DNA of 64,000 bases from Polyporus tsugae (taxonomy: Eukaryota; Basidiomycota; Agaricomycetes; Polyporales; Polyporaceae): contig JAHRBS010000001.1 in assembly GCA_024305745.1 (NCBI GenBank), positions 2,480,001 to 2,544,000 on the forward strand, written 5' to 3'. The translations under genes were made by a program, and so were the position numbers. Within the stretch, counting starts at the first letter, position 1; the number at the start of each line of letters is the position of its first letter. The notes under the pieces are model-generated. The model searched no databases and was not told the DNA's origin. It was given only the letters and a program-made list of their open reading frames with translations. This document shows positions 31,179-41,265 of the stretch, piece after piece.

Positions 31179-34100
31179 GCGCACATACGCGGCGACCGTC
31201 ACTATACAATAGTTTTCAGAACCGGTTCTCCGTCTTAGACTCTGATGTACCCGTTCCGGGTTGTACTATACCTATGCCTACTTATTCACCGGACAACTCC
31301 ACCATTCCCCACCCTACCCAGTTACGTACTATACTTATTAAAAATAACGAGACGACTGATCGTCGGAGCCAACCTACAGGCAACGATCAGCGCGGCGGGT
31401 TAGAACCCGTGCTTAATTTCTCGTCCAAAAATAACAAAAAAATCGAAAAAACCCCTAGTGCGCCCATTAACGCCATCCGAGTAATGTCTTACGGTCCGAC
31501 GTACTTCAAAGTCACACGCGGTACCGGAAGCAAACAACTAGACATACCGGTCATGATCAAAAACCTAGAAACTCTTCAGGTTTACGACACCAAGGCTCTC
31601 TGCGATACCGGTTGTACCGGTTCGTGTGTCAACAGAAACTTCGTTCAGCGTGCAGGCCTATCACCTAAGCCATTCCCACATCCCATTGACGTATTTAACG
31701 CCGATGGATCTCCCAACATAGGTGGTAGAATCACGCATTACGTTGACGTACAACTACAGATCGGAGACCACGCGGAACAAATCCCGCTTCTAGTCACTGA
31801 TCTTGGCAAAATGGACATATATCTCGGACACGACTGGATTGAGCATCACAATCCGTCGATACATTGGAAGAACAAAACCATTGAGTTCGACCGATGCCCG
31901 AGTACTTGCCATCACATCGTCAGCGCTGGTGATCGAATCTTCTCCCTACATACCCGATCGTGGCTTGACGCCCGATCAGTCCACATACGTGCGAAATCGT
32001 CGGTAGCAATGGAAATCGCAATCAAACAGAATGAGGCCAAGGCAGAACAAACGTTCGAGGAAATGATTCCAGAGTACTACCGAGATTTCCGCGACGTCTT
32101 CGACGAAGCGACGTTCTCCACTCTTCCCGAACGACGGCCTTATGACCACGCGATTGAATTAACCGTGAACGCTAAACCGTATTGTGGAAAAATATACCCC
32201 ATGACCCTAGACGAACAACAAGCGTTAGACGTATTCTTAGAGGAAAATCTATCCACGGGTCGAATTCGCCCATCGAAATCCTCGTGGGGGGCTCCGTTCT
32301 TCTTTGTCAAGAAAAAAGACGGCAAACTGCGTCCCGTTCAGGACTACAGACAGTTAAACGCCTTGACCAAGAAAAACGTGTACCCCCTTCCTCTAATGCT
32401 ACAGATCCTAGATCGGCTGAAAGGCGCCCAGTACTACACCAAGTTAGACATACGTTGGGGATACAATAATATTCGTATAGTCGAAGGCGATGAGGAAAAA
32501 GCAGCGTTTATCACAAATCGCAGCTTATACGAACCTCTCGTCATGTTCTTCGGCTTAACGAATTCCCCGGCGACTTTCCAAATGATGATGAACTCGATCT
32601 TCCAAGATCTGATTCTTCGTGGAAAAGTCATTGTGTACTTGGACGACATCATTATCTGTACAGCCGATCTAGAGGAACACAGACGCATAGTACGACAAGT
32701 CCTACAGATCCTTCGAGACAATCACCTTACGTGTAAACCCCAGAAGTGCGAGTTCGAAACTCAGGAAACCGAGTACCTAGGCCATATCATCACCCCCGGC
32801 GAGATCCGCATGGACCCGGGCAAGGTCAAAGGTGTCACTGATTGGCCGGTACCCACGTGCAAACGTGATGTACAGAGTTTCCTCGGATTCGCAAACTTCT
32901 ACAGACGGTTTATCAAGGACTTCTCAAAGATCGCGGGACCAATGAATCGTCTCACGGGTCTTAACGTATGGACATGGACTCCAGAGCATCAACTCGCTTT
33001 TGAAGGGATCAAGGACGCGATCACACACGCCCCCGTGTTAGCTATACCCAATGACACGGATCCCTTGAAAGTCGAATGCGATGCCTCGAACTTTGCGATC
33101 GGAGCCGAGCTCTCGCAATGTCAGAACGGACTATGGAAACCTATTGCCTTCCTATCACATTCCTTAACACCCGCCCAAAAAGGATACGAGATCTGGGATC
33201 GAGAAATGTTGTCGGTTATCACCGCGTTACAAGAATGGCGTCACTTCCTCCAAAACGCGCGAGAATTCGAGGTCCATAATGACCACAAAAACCTCGAATA
33301 CTTCCGAAAACCACAACGGCTAAACGCGCGACAAGCGCGTTGGGCGACAACTCTCGCGAACTACCATTTCAAGTTACACCATAAACCAGGTCGTACCATG
33401 GGCAAAGTAGACGCTCTGTCTAGACGCGTGGACCACGAAACCGGTCCCGTGATCGAAAACTTCACGTTGCTCAAGGAACACTGGTTTGCGGCTTCTCATA
33501 CGATAGACGGAGCAGACAATCTAAAGAAAATGTGTCTGGAACACGTTGATCTTTATGACCGTCTTGTCGTCGAGAAACTGGGAAAGGACAATGATTGGGA
33601 ATTAGCCGAGGACGGCTTAATCTACAGGAGGGGGAAAATGGTTGTTCCAAACCACTCGGAACTTCGCGGACGCGTCATCGCCTCACACCACGATTCAATC
33701 GCGGCTGGACACCCGGGCGCAGCCAAAACACAAGATCTGGTCATGAGATCTTATTGGTGGCCGTCCATTCGGAAAGACGTTGCCAAGTACGTCGCCGGAT
33801 GCATCACGTGTCAGCGCGTCAAGATTGATCGACAACCACGTGCCGCACCACTCCATCCCAACCCTATTCCCGATCAGAACTGGCAATTCGTCACCATGGA
33901 CTATATGACCGGACTACCCGAATGCAACGGACATGATGCCATACTAGTCTTTGTCGATATGAAATCCAAAGACTACATCGCTATTCCCTGTTCAAAAACG
34001 CTAGACTCGGAAGGACAAGCAAGACTCTTCATCAAACACGTAGTCGTACCCCACAGCCTGCCCAAGCGCATATGGTCGGACCGAGGCCCTACCCTCGTGT

Positions 34101-35134
34101 CCTCCTTCACCAAAGAAGTCTACCGACAGATGGGGATCGAAGGCAATCCTAGTACAGCCTATCATCCCCAGACCGACGGCCAGACCGAGCGCATGAATCA
34201 AGAGATCCAGACCTATCTACGGATCTTCATCAATCACAAACAGGACGACTGGGTCGAATGGCTACCGCTAGCAGAGTTTGCTTACCGATGTCGTGTACAT
34301 GCGTCCACAGGAATGTCCCCTTTCTTCATGACTCACGGTCACGAACCCAACACCGGAGTCGAGACGTTGAAAGACAGCATCAATGAATCAGCCAAGCAAT
34401 TCGCCGAGCGAATGCAACGCATCGGGAAGCAAGCAGCGCAGGCGCTGGAGATAGCGCGAGAAGCGATGAAGCGACATTACGACAAGCACCGACAACCGTC
34501 ACGAGATTACAAGATAGGCGATTACGTATACATAGACGCACAGAACTTCCCCACCGACCGACCAAACAAGAAACTCGAAGACAAGCGCTACGGCCCTTTC
34601 CGAGTTGAAGAAAAAGTCGGCGCTAGTGCATATCGCCTAAAACTCCCACCCAAGTGGAAGTTACGTCATCCCGTATTCAACGAAGTACTCTTAACCCCTG
34701 CACACGATCCCGAATTCCCAAATCAAGGAAAAACCAGTCGAGAAGTACCCACTCTTCTGGAACCCGATCGAGAAGTCGAATCGATCTTAGATTCAAAGAT
34801 CGTGGAAGGATCGGGTCGATCTCGCAAAGTTCACTACCTCGTTCAATGGTGTGGACTCACACGAGCTGACCGCGAATGGGTATCTTCGGATACAGACGAA
34901 CTCCAGACGGACGAGGCCAAGAAACTCATCACCGCTTTCTACGCCGCGAACAAGTTCGCGCCGCGCATCCACGTTCGCTACCTACTCACCGCTACGGACA
35001 AACATGGACAAATAATCACATACGACACAGATTCCTATGACTTTTGGACACGTAGATATAATGACTGGAAACGACGAAATCCTAATGAAAGTGATACACA
35101 ACCGGACTATGTACGACGCTTCGCTTATGACTAG
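30857..35134 (+). CDS. pol: Pol polyprotein (PR-RT-RH-IN-chromodomain)
   Basis: An uninterrupted frame of 1,425 codons from the first in-frame ATG; the true N-terminus is probably set by fusion to Gag, because the first 110 or so codons overlap gag in the -1 frame. Numbering from 30857: protease with DTGCTGS near residue 250; reverse transcriptase with YLDD at 594-597; RNase H starting near VECDASNFAIGAEL (about 742); integrase with an HHCC zinc finger (SHHDSIAAGHPG ... CITCQRVK) and catalytic residues D1015, D1075 and E1111 (spacing DD35E); then a chromodomain at about 1305-1360 (LVQWCGLTRADREWVSSDTD). The chromodomain is expected to direct insertion to chromatin marks. All key residues are intact. 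Confidence 0.95.
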   Translation: MPKVRRKADREGLMRRHVAYSQPDRRSCGTEAQMGRTQQSRRVPRRGQTFPSRRPRGLPCTDCRGNGPYLSRGPRATACTGGIHRWIQRDTTTDGRVRAAFSLRSHVSAHTRRPSLYNSFQNRFSVLDSDVPVPGCTIPMPTYSPDNSTIPHPTQLRTILIKNNETTDRRSQPTGNDQRGGLEPVLNFSSKNNKKIEKTPSAPINAIRVMSYGPTYFKVTRGTGSKQLDIPVMIKNLETLQVYDTKALCDTGCTGSCVNRNFVQRAGLSPKPFPHPIDVFNADGSPNIGGRITHYVDVQLQIGDHAEQIPLLVTDLGKMDIYLGHDWIEHHNPSIHWKNKTIEFDRCPSTCHHIVSAGDRIFSLHTRSWLDARSVHIRAKSSVAMEIAIKQNEAKAEQTFEEMIPEYYRDFRDVFDEATFSTLPERRPYDHAIELTVNAKPYCGKIYPMTLDEQQALDVFLEENLSTGRIRPSKSSWGAPFFFVKKKDGKLRPVQDYRQLNALTKKNVYPLPLMLQILDRLKGAQYYTKLDIRWGYNNIRIVEGDEEKAAFITNRSLYEPLVMFFGLTNSPATFQMMMNSIFQDLILRGKVIVYLDDIIICTADLEEHRRIVRQVLQILRDNHLTCKPQKCEFETQETEYLGHIITPGEIRMDPGKVKGVTDWPVPTCKRDVQSFLGFANFYRRFIKDFSKIAGPMNRLTGLNVWTWTPEHQLAFEGIKDAITHAPVLAIPNDTDPLKVECDASNFAIGAELSQCQNGLWKPIAFLSHSLTPAQKGYEIWDREMLSVITALQEWRHFLQNAREFEVHNDHKNLEYFRKPQRLNARQARWATTLANYHFKLHHKPGRTMGKVDALSRRVDHETGPVIENFTLLKEHWFAASHTIDGADNLKKMCLEHVDLYDRLVVEKLGKDNDWELAEDGLIYRRGKMVVPNHSELRGRVIASHHDSIAAGHPGAAKTQDLVMRSYWWPSIRKDVAKYVAGCITCQRVKIDRQPRAAPLHPNPIPDQNWQFVTMDYMTGLPECNGHDAILVFVDMKSKDYIAIPCSKTLDSEGQARLFIKHVVVPHSLPKRIWSDRGPTLVSSFTKEVYRQMGIEGNPSTAYHPQTDGQTERMNQEIQTYLRIFINHKQDDWVEWLPLAEFAYRCRVHASTGMSPFFMTHGHEPNTGVETLKDSINESAKQFAERMQRIGKQAAQALEIAREAMKRHYDKHRQPSRDYKIGDYVYIDAQNFPTDRPNKKLEDKRYGPFRVEEKVGASAYRLKLPPKWKLRHPVFNEVLLTPAHDPEFPNQGKTSREVPTLLEPDREVESILDSKIVEGSGRSRKVHYLVQWCGLTRADREWVSSDTDELQTDEAKKLITAFYAANKFAPRIHVRYLLTATDKHGQIITYDTDSYDFWTRRYNDWKRRNPNESDTQPDYVRRFAYD

Positions 35135-35197
35135 TTAACCCATGGCATTAACGACTACCCACTATTAACGCCTTACAGCTTCCTGAGACATGAAGCT

Positions 35198-35208
35198 AAA
35201 GAGGGGGG
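35198..35208 (+). other. Polypurine tract
   Basis: AAAGAGGGGGG ends three bases before the 3' LTR, in the position for plus-strand DNA priming. Just upstream an AGCTTC / GAAGCT inverted pair (35177-35182 and 35192-35197) could form a small hairpin. Confidence 0.85.
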
Positions 35209-35211
35209 TAA

Positions 35212-35405
35212 TGTTACGATACGACTTCTATGATTAGTAATACCACCTGTAACGACCTGTACGACCTGCCCTGAAGCACCTGGTCCGTGCGCAGGCTCCA
35301 ATACAATATATAAACCCCTCGAAGCTGCGGTAATTCCCCAGCTTCGAGTTGGTCTTTAGTCCCCCAGTCTTTCGCTTATTGCTAGCGTGAGGTCTGACCT
35401 TATCA
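35212..35405 (+). repeat. 3' LTR (194 bp)
   Basis: Same length as the 5' LTR and, by eye, identical over all 194 bases. Followed by GTTGT, the second copy of the target duplication. Confidence 0.95.
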
Positions 35406-35410
35406 GTTGT
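35406..35410. repeat. 5-bp target-site duplication, right (GTTGT)
   Basis: Matches 28221-28225 exactly. Confidence 0.9.
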
Positions 35411-36073
35411 CACGTCATCCGTCCATGGCAGATACAGCAAATTAGCTTGCTCAGCGAAAGCTTAAACGTCGGCCCGTTGACAAACGTAGAAATCCAGTGT
35501 CTTTTTTCAGGGCCGTGCATGGAAGGTCGTGGCGTTGCCAGGGGAGAAGGACTGTAAGGGATCGCCCCGTTCACAGGGAAGGTACTAGTACCTGCTATGT
35601 ACTTGATTTCAGTACGCTGTGGCTGCCACCAGAAGAAGGACATGTACTTCCACAGTTTCAATTGCGCTTAGTCCTCTCCCGAGTTCTGAGGTCCCCATGG
35701 TTGCGTTACTCACGGTAGGCTCGTACATCCAAGACCAAAAGACTCATCCCACCCGGCAAAAGCGATGCCATAAGACTGGATGTTTGCGAAAATATGACGT
35801 GACGTGGTTGCTGCCGACGGCCCGCGGTTGACCGGTCCTGGGCGCTTGATGGGGAGACCAGGGTGCAAGTTGCAACGCACAAAGTTGGACCCGATGGAGG
35901 TCTTTGCTTCTGACCACTGCTGCCACGACGACAACCTGCCTATGAACTCGCCTTCGCTGTCACGGTAGCTGGGGTGGTCTCTTGGGACTTTGGTGGGCGG
36001 ATGAACCCTGCACCCTCACCGAGCGCGATCTTCAAGTCTCGACACTTCCACACCACTGCTGAAGTTTACTGCC
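35411..36073. other. Intergenic, retroelement to chelatase-like gene
   Basis: About 660 bp with no recognisable gene or repeat. The right part should contain the promoter of the chelatase-like gene. Confidence 0.45.
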
Positions 36074-38932
36074 ATGCTACCTGCCATACCTTCGGATGTC
36101 ATTGTGCCTCCTGGAACATCGGAATATCTTCCTGAACTCCTTTCGCGTGCTCGTGCATCTCACCCGGACCTCCCGTTGGATTCCGTCATCCTTCAGAGTC
36201 TTTTGATATGTCTCATCGCGCAACCTCGCCCTTCTGGGAGCGTGAAGCTGGAACGCAACCATGGCTCCCGCTCGGGGCTGCACCTGATCCTTCGAACGAA
36301 GGAAGAGGATGTTGGATTGGTGGTCAATATTGTGGCCCTGGTGAGTCGATGTTTCTCATATTAGGTTTCTGAGCTCTTCGTGGCCAAGCGAACCTATGTC
36401 AAGCCTTACGGCGACACTGCGGCACGTGTGCAATGCGCTCGCACGTCGTGCAAAGAAGTTTCGCTTGGACAGGAGGCGTTGGCCACATTTTGTGTGCGCA
36501 TGGACCGCTGCCCCCTTCCCGTCGAGCAAACCTGATGGCTGTACCCCCCCCTTTCTTGCCGCTACATCCGGTCACGAAGTTCTTTGTGTACACCGTTATG
36601 TGTGGAGCGAGATTTATTGACAACACTTTCTGAAACACTTCCTCCACACACGGAATCGAATGAAGTAGCCTGTATGCGTGTGTACTCAACGGTATATCGC
36701 TTGGTGCCTGGAGATGATTGGATGTGAATGACTATACTATCGCATCCAAGTAATGAAGAGCAGACATCTGGTTTCGGATATGAATCTATGTGAACCCCAC
36801 CCCTTCCGCTTATCTACGCCATGCTTCGGAACGCCATGCTCACTCCTGTTTGCAGACTTTGCAGCATGTGCTCGGAATCTCTGCCTACAAACAAAAGATA
36901 CCTACCAAGGCCCACAAGCCGTCCGGCAGCCGCCTACGATCTGGACCCAAACATCCATCCTTTGCCATTGGCGGAGAGGACGAGCGCCCCGACACCTTCC
37001 TGAGGTCACTTTTCTTCCGCAGGGCTCCGCACACCTCTTTCTCCTCCCACCGGAGTAGCACCCCACGTCCACACTCGCGCAGCGGTGTGGAAGGCACCCC
37101 GCGCTCAGGCCCCATCCCTCTCGCGAGTGCTGTAAAGTCTCCACGGAGCACCCGCTACGCGCCCCACCGGTCTGCTTCGTTCCCCGCTGAGAGCACAGAC
37201 GGAGAGGAAGAAGACAAGCTTTTCGATGGAGCGTCGCTTGCATCGTCCCGTCGGCCCCTCCTCATAAATCGGACACCAGGTTCAACCATCCGGTCCAACG
37301 CGTCCAAAGGCCGACCTGGGTCTCACCGCCTCAGGACGGACCCGCTACCGCTCTCGTCCTTATTCTCGCCTCCCGGTGCAGAAGACATTGCCGAGGCGGA
37401 CGAATCGATCCCAGCGGGTGCGACGCAACCTGATAGCTTGCGGGCGCAAAAGAGCGTGGCGGACAGTGAACGGGTGGCCAGGTCTGGGGGTGTAGTTTCT
37501 GTCTTGCCGCGTGCGGTGGTCGTATCCGGGTTGGAACATACCACCGCGCCATCGCAGCGTGCGCTGATCCGCGTGCTCACTGAAAAGAGAATCGTCTTCG
37601 ACGGCTATGAACACGACGACACTGACCTCTCGGGGAAAGATTCCGACGTGGAAGATGGGACATGGAACCTGCCCGACGGCTTCCTCATGGTCTACGTCTG
37701 CAAGGCGGACCCCCACGAACGGCCTGGGATCCTACGTGGTCTGGTAATGATGTTTTCTTTTCCAGTCATGTCTTAGACACAACATAGCTCACCTGTCTCC
37801 ATCTTCGTAGATAGACAAGTTCTCTATGAGCGCAGACATCTCGTTGCCGCCGTCCGTCCGGCAAAGCTACCTTGCCTACAGGGCAGCGTACACACCAACA
37901 CCCCGCGGCACGCCCGTCGCGTCGTCCCAGGCTCTCCCGCATCTCGTCCACTCTTACTTTGCCGCGCCAGTGCCGGTGCACCCTTCACCCGCGCGACGCT
38001 CAGTACCGCTCCCCGCGGCTACCCCCCAAACGCCCTCCGTCCTGCCAACGACCGAGCTCAGCCACCTGCGCTCCCTCGCCCGGTCGTACCCCCTCGCGGC
38101 CCCGATATTCTACCCCTCCGTGAACGCTACGGAAGGGTACCCCTGGACGTCCGGCTATCCGTCCGAACCGCCGCCGCACGCGGCGCTCCACCCGTCGCTC
38201 GAGCACTACCTGCTCGACCTCTTCGCGGCGACGCGGCACCACCCCGCGCTGGACGGCACGCTGCTGACGGCGCGGGCGCACGCGGACGCCGAGGCGCTCG
38301 CGCGCGCGTTCCGGGTCCTCGGCGGGGACACGGTCGGCGCGACGCTGGTCGAGCATGAGGCGCGACTCGAGCGGGAGAGGGAGAGGGAGGAGGGCCCGGG
38401 CCCAGACGGCCTCGATGCGCGGAGCTCGCTGAGCGACTCGGCAGCGTGGCGGAGCGCGGAGAGTGTGCTCGGGAACGGGAACAGGCACGGGAACGGGTCA
38501 GATCGCTACGGGGGGCCTGGGTTCGGGACGTCGAAGGGGCAGGGGAAGGGGAAGGGGGTGCGGGTGCACGTCGAGGAGGACGGCGAGCCGTGGAGCCCAA
38601 CACCGTATGACGCTCTCTTGGCCCAGGCAGCGGAGCCCGTGGCGGCGCCCGAGGTCAGTCCCGCGGAGGCACAGGCGGAGACGATGCGGCGGTCGTGGCC
38701 GGAGGTCTGGGACGTGTCGGAGGAGGATGTGGCGAGGATATTCCCGAGGGTGGTGTCACATCGGCTGAGGGCGCGCAACGGGCCTGACGATGAGCTGCTA
38801 GGGAGCGTCATGTTCCCCGCCGTGCCGCCCGGAACGGGGGGCGCGGCGACGGAGGTTGGGGAGGGTATGAGGCTGGGGTGGGAGCGGAAGAGCGTGAAGG
38901 AGATCTTGGTAAGGATACTGGCGGATGTGTAG
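36074..38932 (+). CDS. Magnesium-chelatase-like (ChlI/AAA-type) fungal protein
   Basis: Resembles fungal proteins annotated as magnesium chelatase; fungi make no chlorophyll, so the role is unknown. The clearest part spans the 37744-37810 intron: LPRAVVVSGLEHTTAPSQRA, then WNLPDGFLMVYVC, then GLIDKFSMSADI. This matches the Walker B to sensor region of ChlI/MoxR ATPases, but the expected acidic pair is replaced by GLE, and no Walker A lysine loop was found, so ATPase activity is doubtful. Secure exons are 36856-37743 and 37811-38932. The proposed exon 36074-36340 (LHLILRTKEEDVGLVVNIVA) joins in phase through a long 515-nt intron. Another exon may hide there, or the left exon may be a separate small gene ending at 36535. 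The C-terminal half is proline/arginine-rich. The proposed model gives 758 residues. Confidence 0.6.
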
Positions 38933-38996
38933 AGCACGGACACCGTACAGCACTGGATATGGATAATGAATTGGTTGTATCGTACATGATCGATAA

Positions 38997-39813
38997 TCAA
39001 TAGGCATAGGATTCTGGGAGTAGCTCAACACCACGAAATACGACGTGGCCTGGCCGCTCGAAGAGAGGGGGGACACGAGGAACGGCTCTCCGTCGGCGAT
39101 TGCGCCCTTTCCCTTTCTTCTGAACAGGCTCCGCTGCGCCTGCGGGAGGGTCGACGTCCATTATGTCGGCAAGAGCCCCCGCTAGGATAATGGGCGTTGA
39201 AGTCGACGCTGACGATTCCGCTGCCTGGGCGGTAGACGGGCCAGTTGACTCTGGCGCAGCTGCGTTCACATCAAGGACCGGCGGCGCGGGTATACGACGG
39301 CAGGCTTTACAAGCCAGACAGGTGTATGTAACGACCTGTCTATGACTTCCCGATGCTATGAACAATCGTGAGTCCTAGGAAAAAATATTGGCAGATGAGG
39401 GACGTACTCTTGATGCGGACAGATGCGGTGGAACCGGGAAGCAGCACGGTATCGCACCTTTTGCAGAGGGTTCGTTTCAGCGTTGGGTCCCTACGATTAC
39501 AAAACGTGAGTCGGGACCATCTGGGGAAGAGGGGCAGGGGGACTCTATACATTCTGACCATGGTCTTCTGACCGATGATGCGCATTGCGCCGACGTAGCA
39601 TCTGGACAACTCTGCTGTGTTTTTCGGATGCCTGATCGTATTTTTCTTCCTCTTTGCACTGCGTTGCGGGTGGACGGGGCCGTCGGGCGGGGGGGCGATG
39701 GAGTTGACATAGGTGCTGGCCTGGTAGAGAAAGTTGATTCGTTGGATGATGTCTCTGTTCGGGACGCTGTTCAGGTTGGCAGCAGGTTCCTGGTCCTTGT
39801 TCTTCTTGCCCAT
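38997..39813 (-). CDS. RPR2: RNase P/MRP protein subunit, Rpr2/Rpp21 family
   Basis: Protein subunit of nuclear ribonuclease P, which trims the 5' leader of pre-tRNAs. Three exons: 39813-39551, 39490-39408 and 39355-38997, giving 234 residues. The N-terminal helix region (DIIQRINFLYQASTYV) is typical of the family. Two zinc-binding pairs are visible: LCKRC near the start of exon 2 and CLACK in exon 3, the four-cysteine pattern of Rpr2/Rpp21. The C-terminal half is longer than in yeast and carries a basic patch (KKGKGRNRRRRA). An alternative ATG at 39828 would add five residues. Convergent with the chelatase-like gene (64 bp apart) and divergent from the HAC1-type gene (280 bp). Confidence 0.87.
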
Positions 39814-39956
39814 GCTGCGGCGGCGCAATGAACCCTCGCCGTGGAAAGCGGGCGAACGTGGAGGTTCGAGGGAGGCAGGGAGGATTCACGTGGATACCGA
39901 AAAAGGGAAGGTTGTAAATAGCCGACAACAGGCGGGCGGTGTTATACGTGGACGGC

Positions 39957-39965
39957 GACGTGTCC
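39957..39965 (+). promoter_or_regulatory. UPRE-like site GACGTGTCC
   Basis: GACGTG followed by TCC, within the imperfect palindrome TGGACGGCGACGTGTCCA. It lies about 130 bp upstream of the HAC1-type start codon. The GACGTG core matches sites bound by XBP1/HAC1-class bZIP factors, suggesting self-activation. A short motif like this can occur by chance. Confidence 0.35.
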
Positions 39966-40093
39966 ACACAGCTTTCTCAACGACCACCACGTACCCTCCC
40001 ACTCCTTCGAGCAGTCTGCTTCTCCTACAAGACCCGTCTCTTCTCTTTCTGTTCAGACACGTACCCCCATCAGTTCACCTCCACGACCCAGTC

Positions 40094-41265
40094 ATGAAAC
40101 GCCCCGCTGACATGGACCTCGCCGCCTCACCATCCCCCTCCGAGCCTGAGTCCCCCGACTCACCCACTTCGGACTTGGCAGGTCCTCCACGCAAGCGTGC
40201 CCGCTCAGACGTAACCCCGGAGGCTCGCAGAGAGGCACGCGCACACCGCAATCGTATCGCTGCCCAGAACTCCCGCGACCGCCGAAAGGCGCAATTCTCA
40301 TATCTCGAGCGCCGCGTTCAGGAGCTCGAGGACGAGAACCGGGAGCTCCGTGCGGGTATGAGTCTCTCCCAACCATCACGTTCTCACCAACAGAAAGACG
40401 AAGAGCGCGAGAAGGATAGGGCCCGGGACCTGGAGAACGAGGAGCTCCGGCAGAGAATCAAGACCCTGGAGACCGGGTGGGAAGCCGTCATGAAAGCTCT
40501 CGCCGTCTCTGGTCTTCCCCTCAACGTCCCCTCTGCCCCCTCCGCCTCCTCTTCCTCGACGCCCTCAGAATCAGTTACGTCTGGTCACCCTCCCACAACT
40601 ACCTTCCCCGTATTTGTGCCCCCATCCCCTGTCTTCCCCATCTCTCCCGCACCATCAAACCTCTCTTCCGGCTCCAGCACTCTCTTCGATTCCGACGACT
40701 TCGATTCCACTCGCCACCTAGCACGGGTGGCGACCACCGATGCCCCTCGTTTATCATCGGTGTCCCTGCAGCGGGTGGATCTGAATGCTCGTCGAATCGC
40801 CTCCAGCTGGAGCTCAACATCCCCACACCCACCTATCCGTCGACCATCCAAATCGGTGAAGGCGCGTCGGCCGTGGACGAACTCGCGATGGACGACCTCT
40901 TCCGTGAGATCCTCGCGCCTTCTCCTGTGTCGCCGCAGGCTCCTCTGCCTGCTGACGCTGCGCCCTCCCGGTCACGATCCCAGTCGTTCTCCGAAATCCA
41001 GCTGGCCCCGGCGCCCTCCACCGCGCCGATGACCCAGTCCCCGCCTTCACTATCGGAGATCGACTGGGAGAGCGAGGTCGAGATGCAGAAGCTGTTGGCC
41101 ATGCTCCCTGTGGCCCCCCAAGACGCAGCGCCTCTGGAAGCGGGTTCCTTGATCGCGCCTCAAAACGACTTCCCCTCGGCCCTCGAGTTGGAGCTGAGCG
41201 GGTGGGATTTTGCGGGTGCGGTAGGCGCGCCTGTGGGTTCTATGTCGTCGGTGAGCGTGTTCTGA
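40094..41265 (+). CDS. HAC1: HAC1/XBP1/Cib1-type bZIP transcription factor of the unfolded protein response
   Basis: Predicted regulator of endoplasmic-reticulum stress genes. The basic region (RNRIAAQNSRDRRKAQ, about residues 52-67) and leucine zipper (about 70-100) match basidiomycete Hac1 orthologues (Cib1, Hxl1). The first frame runs from ATG 40094 and, if unspliced, ends at 41032 (312 residues). A second frame, ending at 41265, encodes an acidic/hydrophobic tail (DELAMDDLFREILAP; EIDWESEVEMQKLLAML) typical of an activation domain. Joining them needs removal of 3n+2 nt, as with the known HAC1-class introns I recall. Cutting at CTG|CAG (after 40768) and CAG|CTG (after 40806) removes 38 nt and gives 377 residues. 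A spliceosomal 47-nt intron at 40760-40806 would also fit, so the mechanism is inferred. Confidence 0.87.
40769..40806 (+). other. Candidate Ire1-type unconventional intron (38 nt) in HAC1
   Basis: The left junction CTG|CAGC matches the CNG|CNGN loop cut by Ire1 in HAC1/XBP1 messages. A short stem (GUCC with GGGU, including wobble pairs) can form around it. The right junction CAG|CTGG also matches CNG|CNGN, but its flanking stem is poor. Removal shifts frame by +2, joining ...VSL to LELNIPTP. The competing explanation is a spliceosomal intron 40760-40806 with a weak GTGTCC donor. Confidence 0.45.

Larger units (their letters stand above)
28226..35405 (+). mobile_element. Complete Ty3/gypsy chromovirus (LTR retrotransposon)
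   Basis: A 7,180-bp element with 194-bp LTRs at both ends (28226-28419 and 35212-35405), TG...CA termini, a 5-bp target duplication, a primer-binding site, a polypurine tract, gag, and a pol ordered protease, reverse transcriptase, RNase H, integrase and chromodomain. This order and the chromodomain define a Ty3/gypsy chromovirus. The LTRs look identical base for base and pol has no stop or frameshift, so the insertion is recent and may be active. The putative self-primer (see the primer-binding site) links it in mechanism to Tf1/sushi-type elements. It is unusual in having an extra ORF ahead of gag and an ATG-free leader. The insertion lies in gene-poor DNA with no visibly disrupted gene. 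Confidence 0.97.

Noticed and set aside
36341..36535. A 24-nt intron (36341-36364) joining the small 36074 frame to a downstream frame
   Set aside because: Too short for a spliceosomal intron. Longer alternatives (to 36388, or to 36855 joining the chelatase-like gene) are more plausible, so the short version was not used.
39734..40093. Upstream extension of the HAC1 frame beginning at an ATG at 39734
   Set aside because: It runs through the antisense of the RNase P subunit's first exon and has no family similarity; the ATG at 40094 fits the bZIP family and the divergent promoter.
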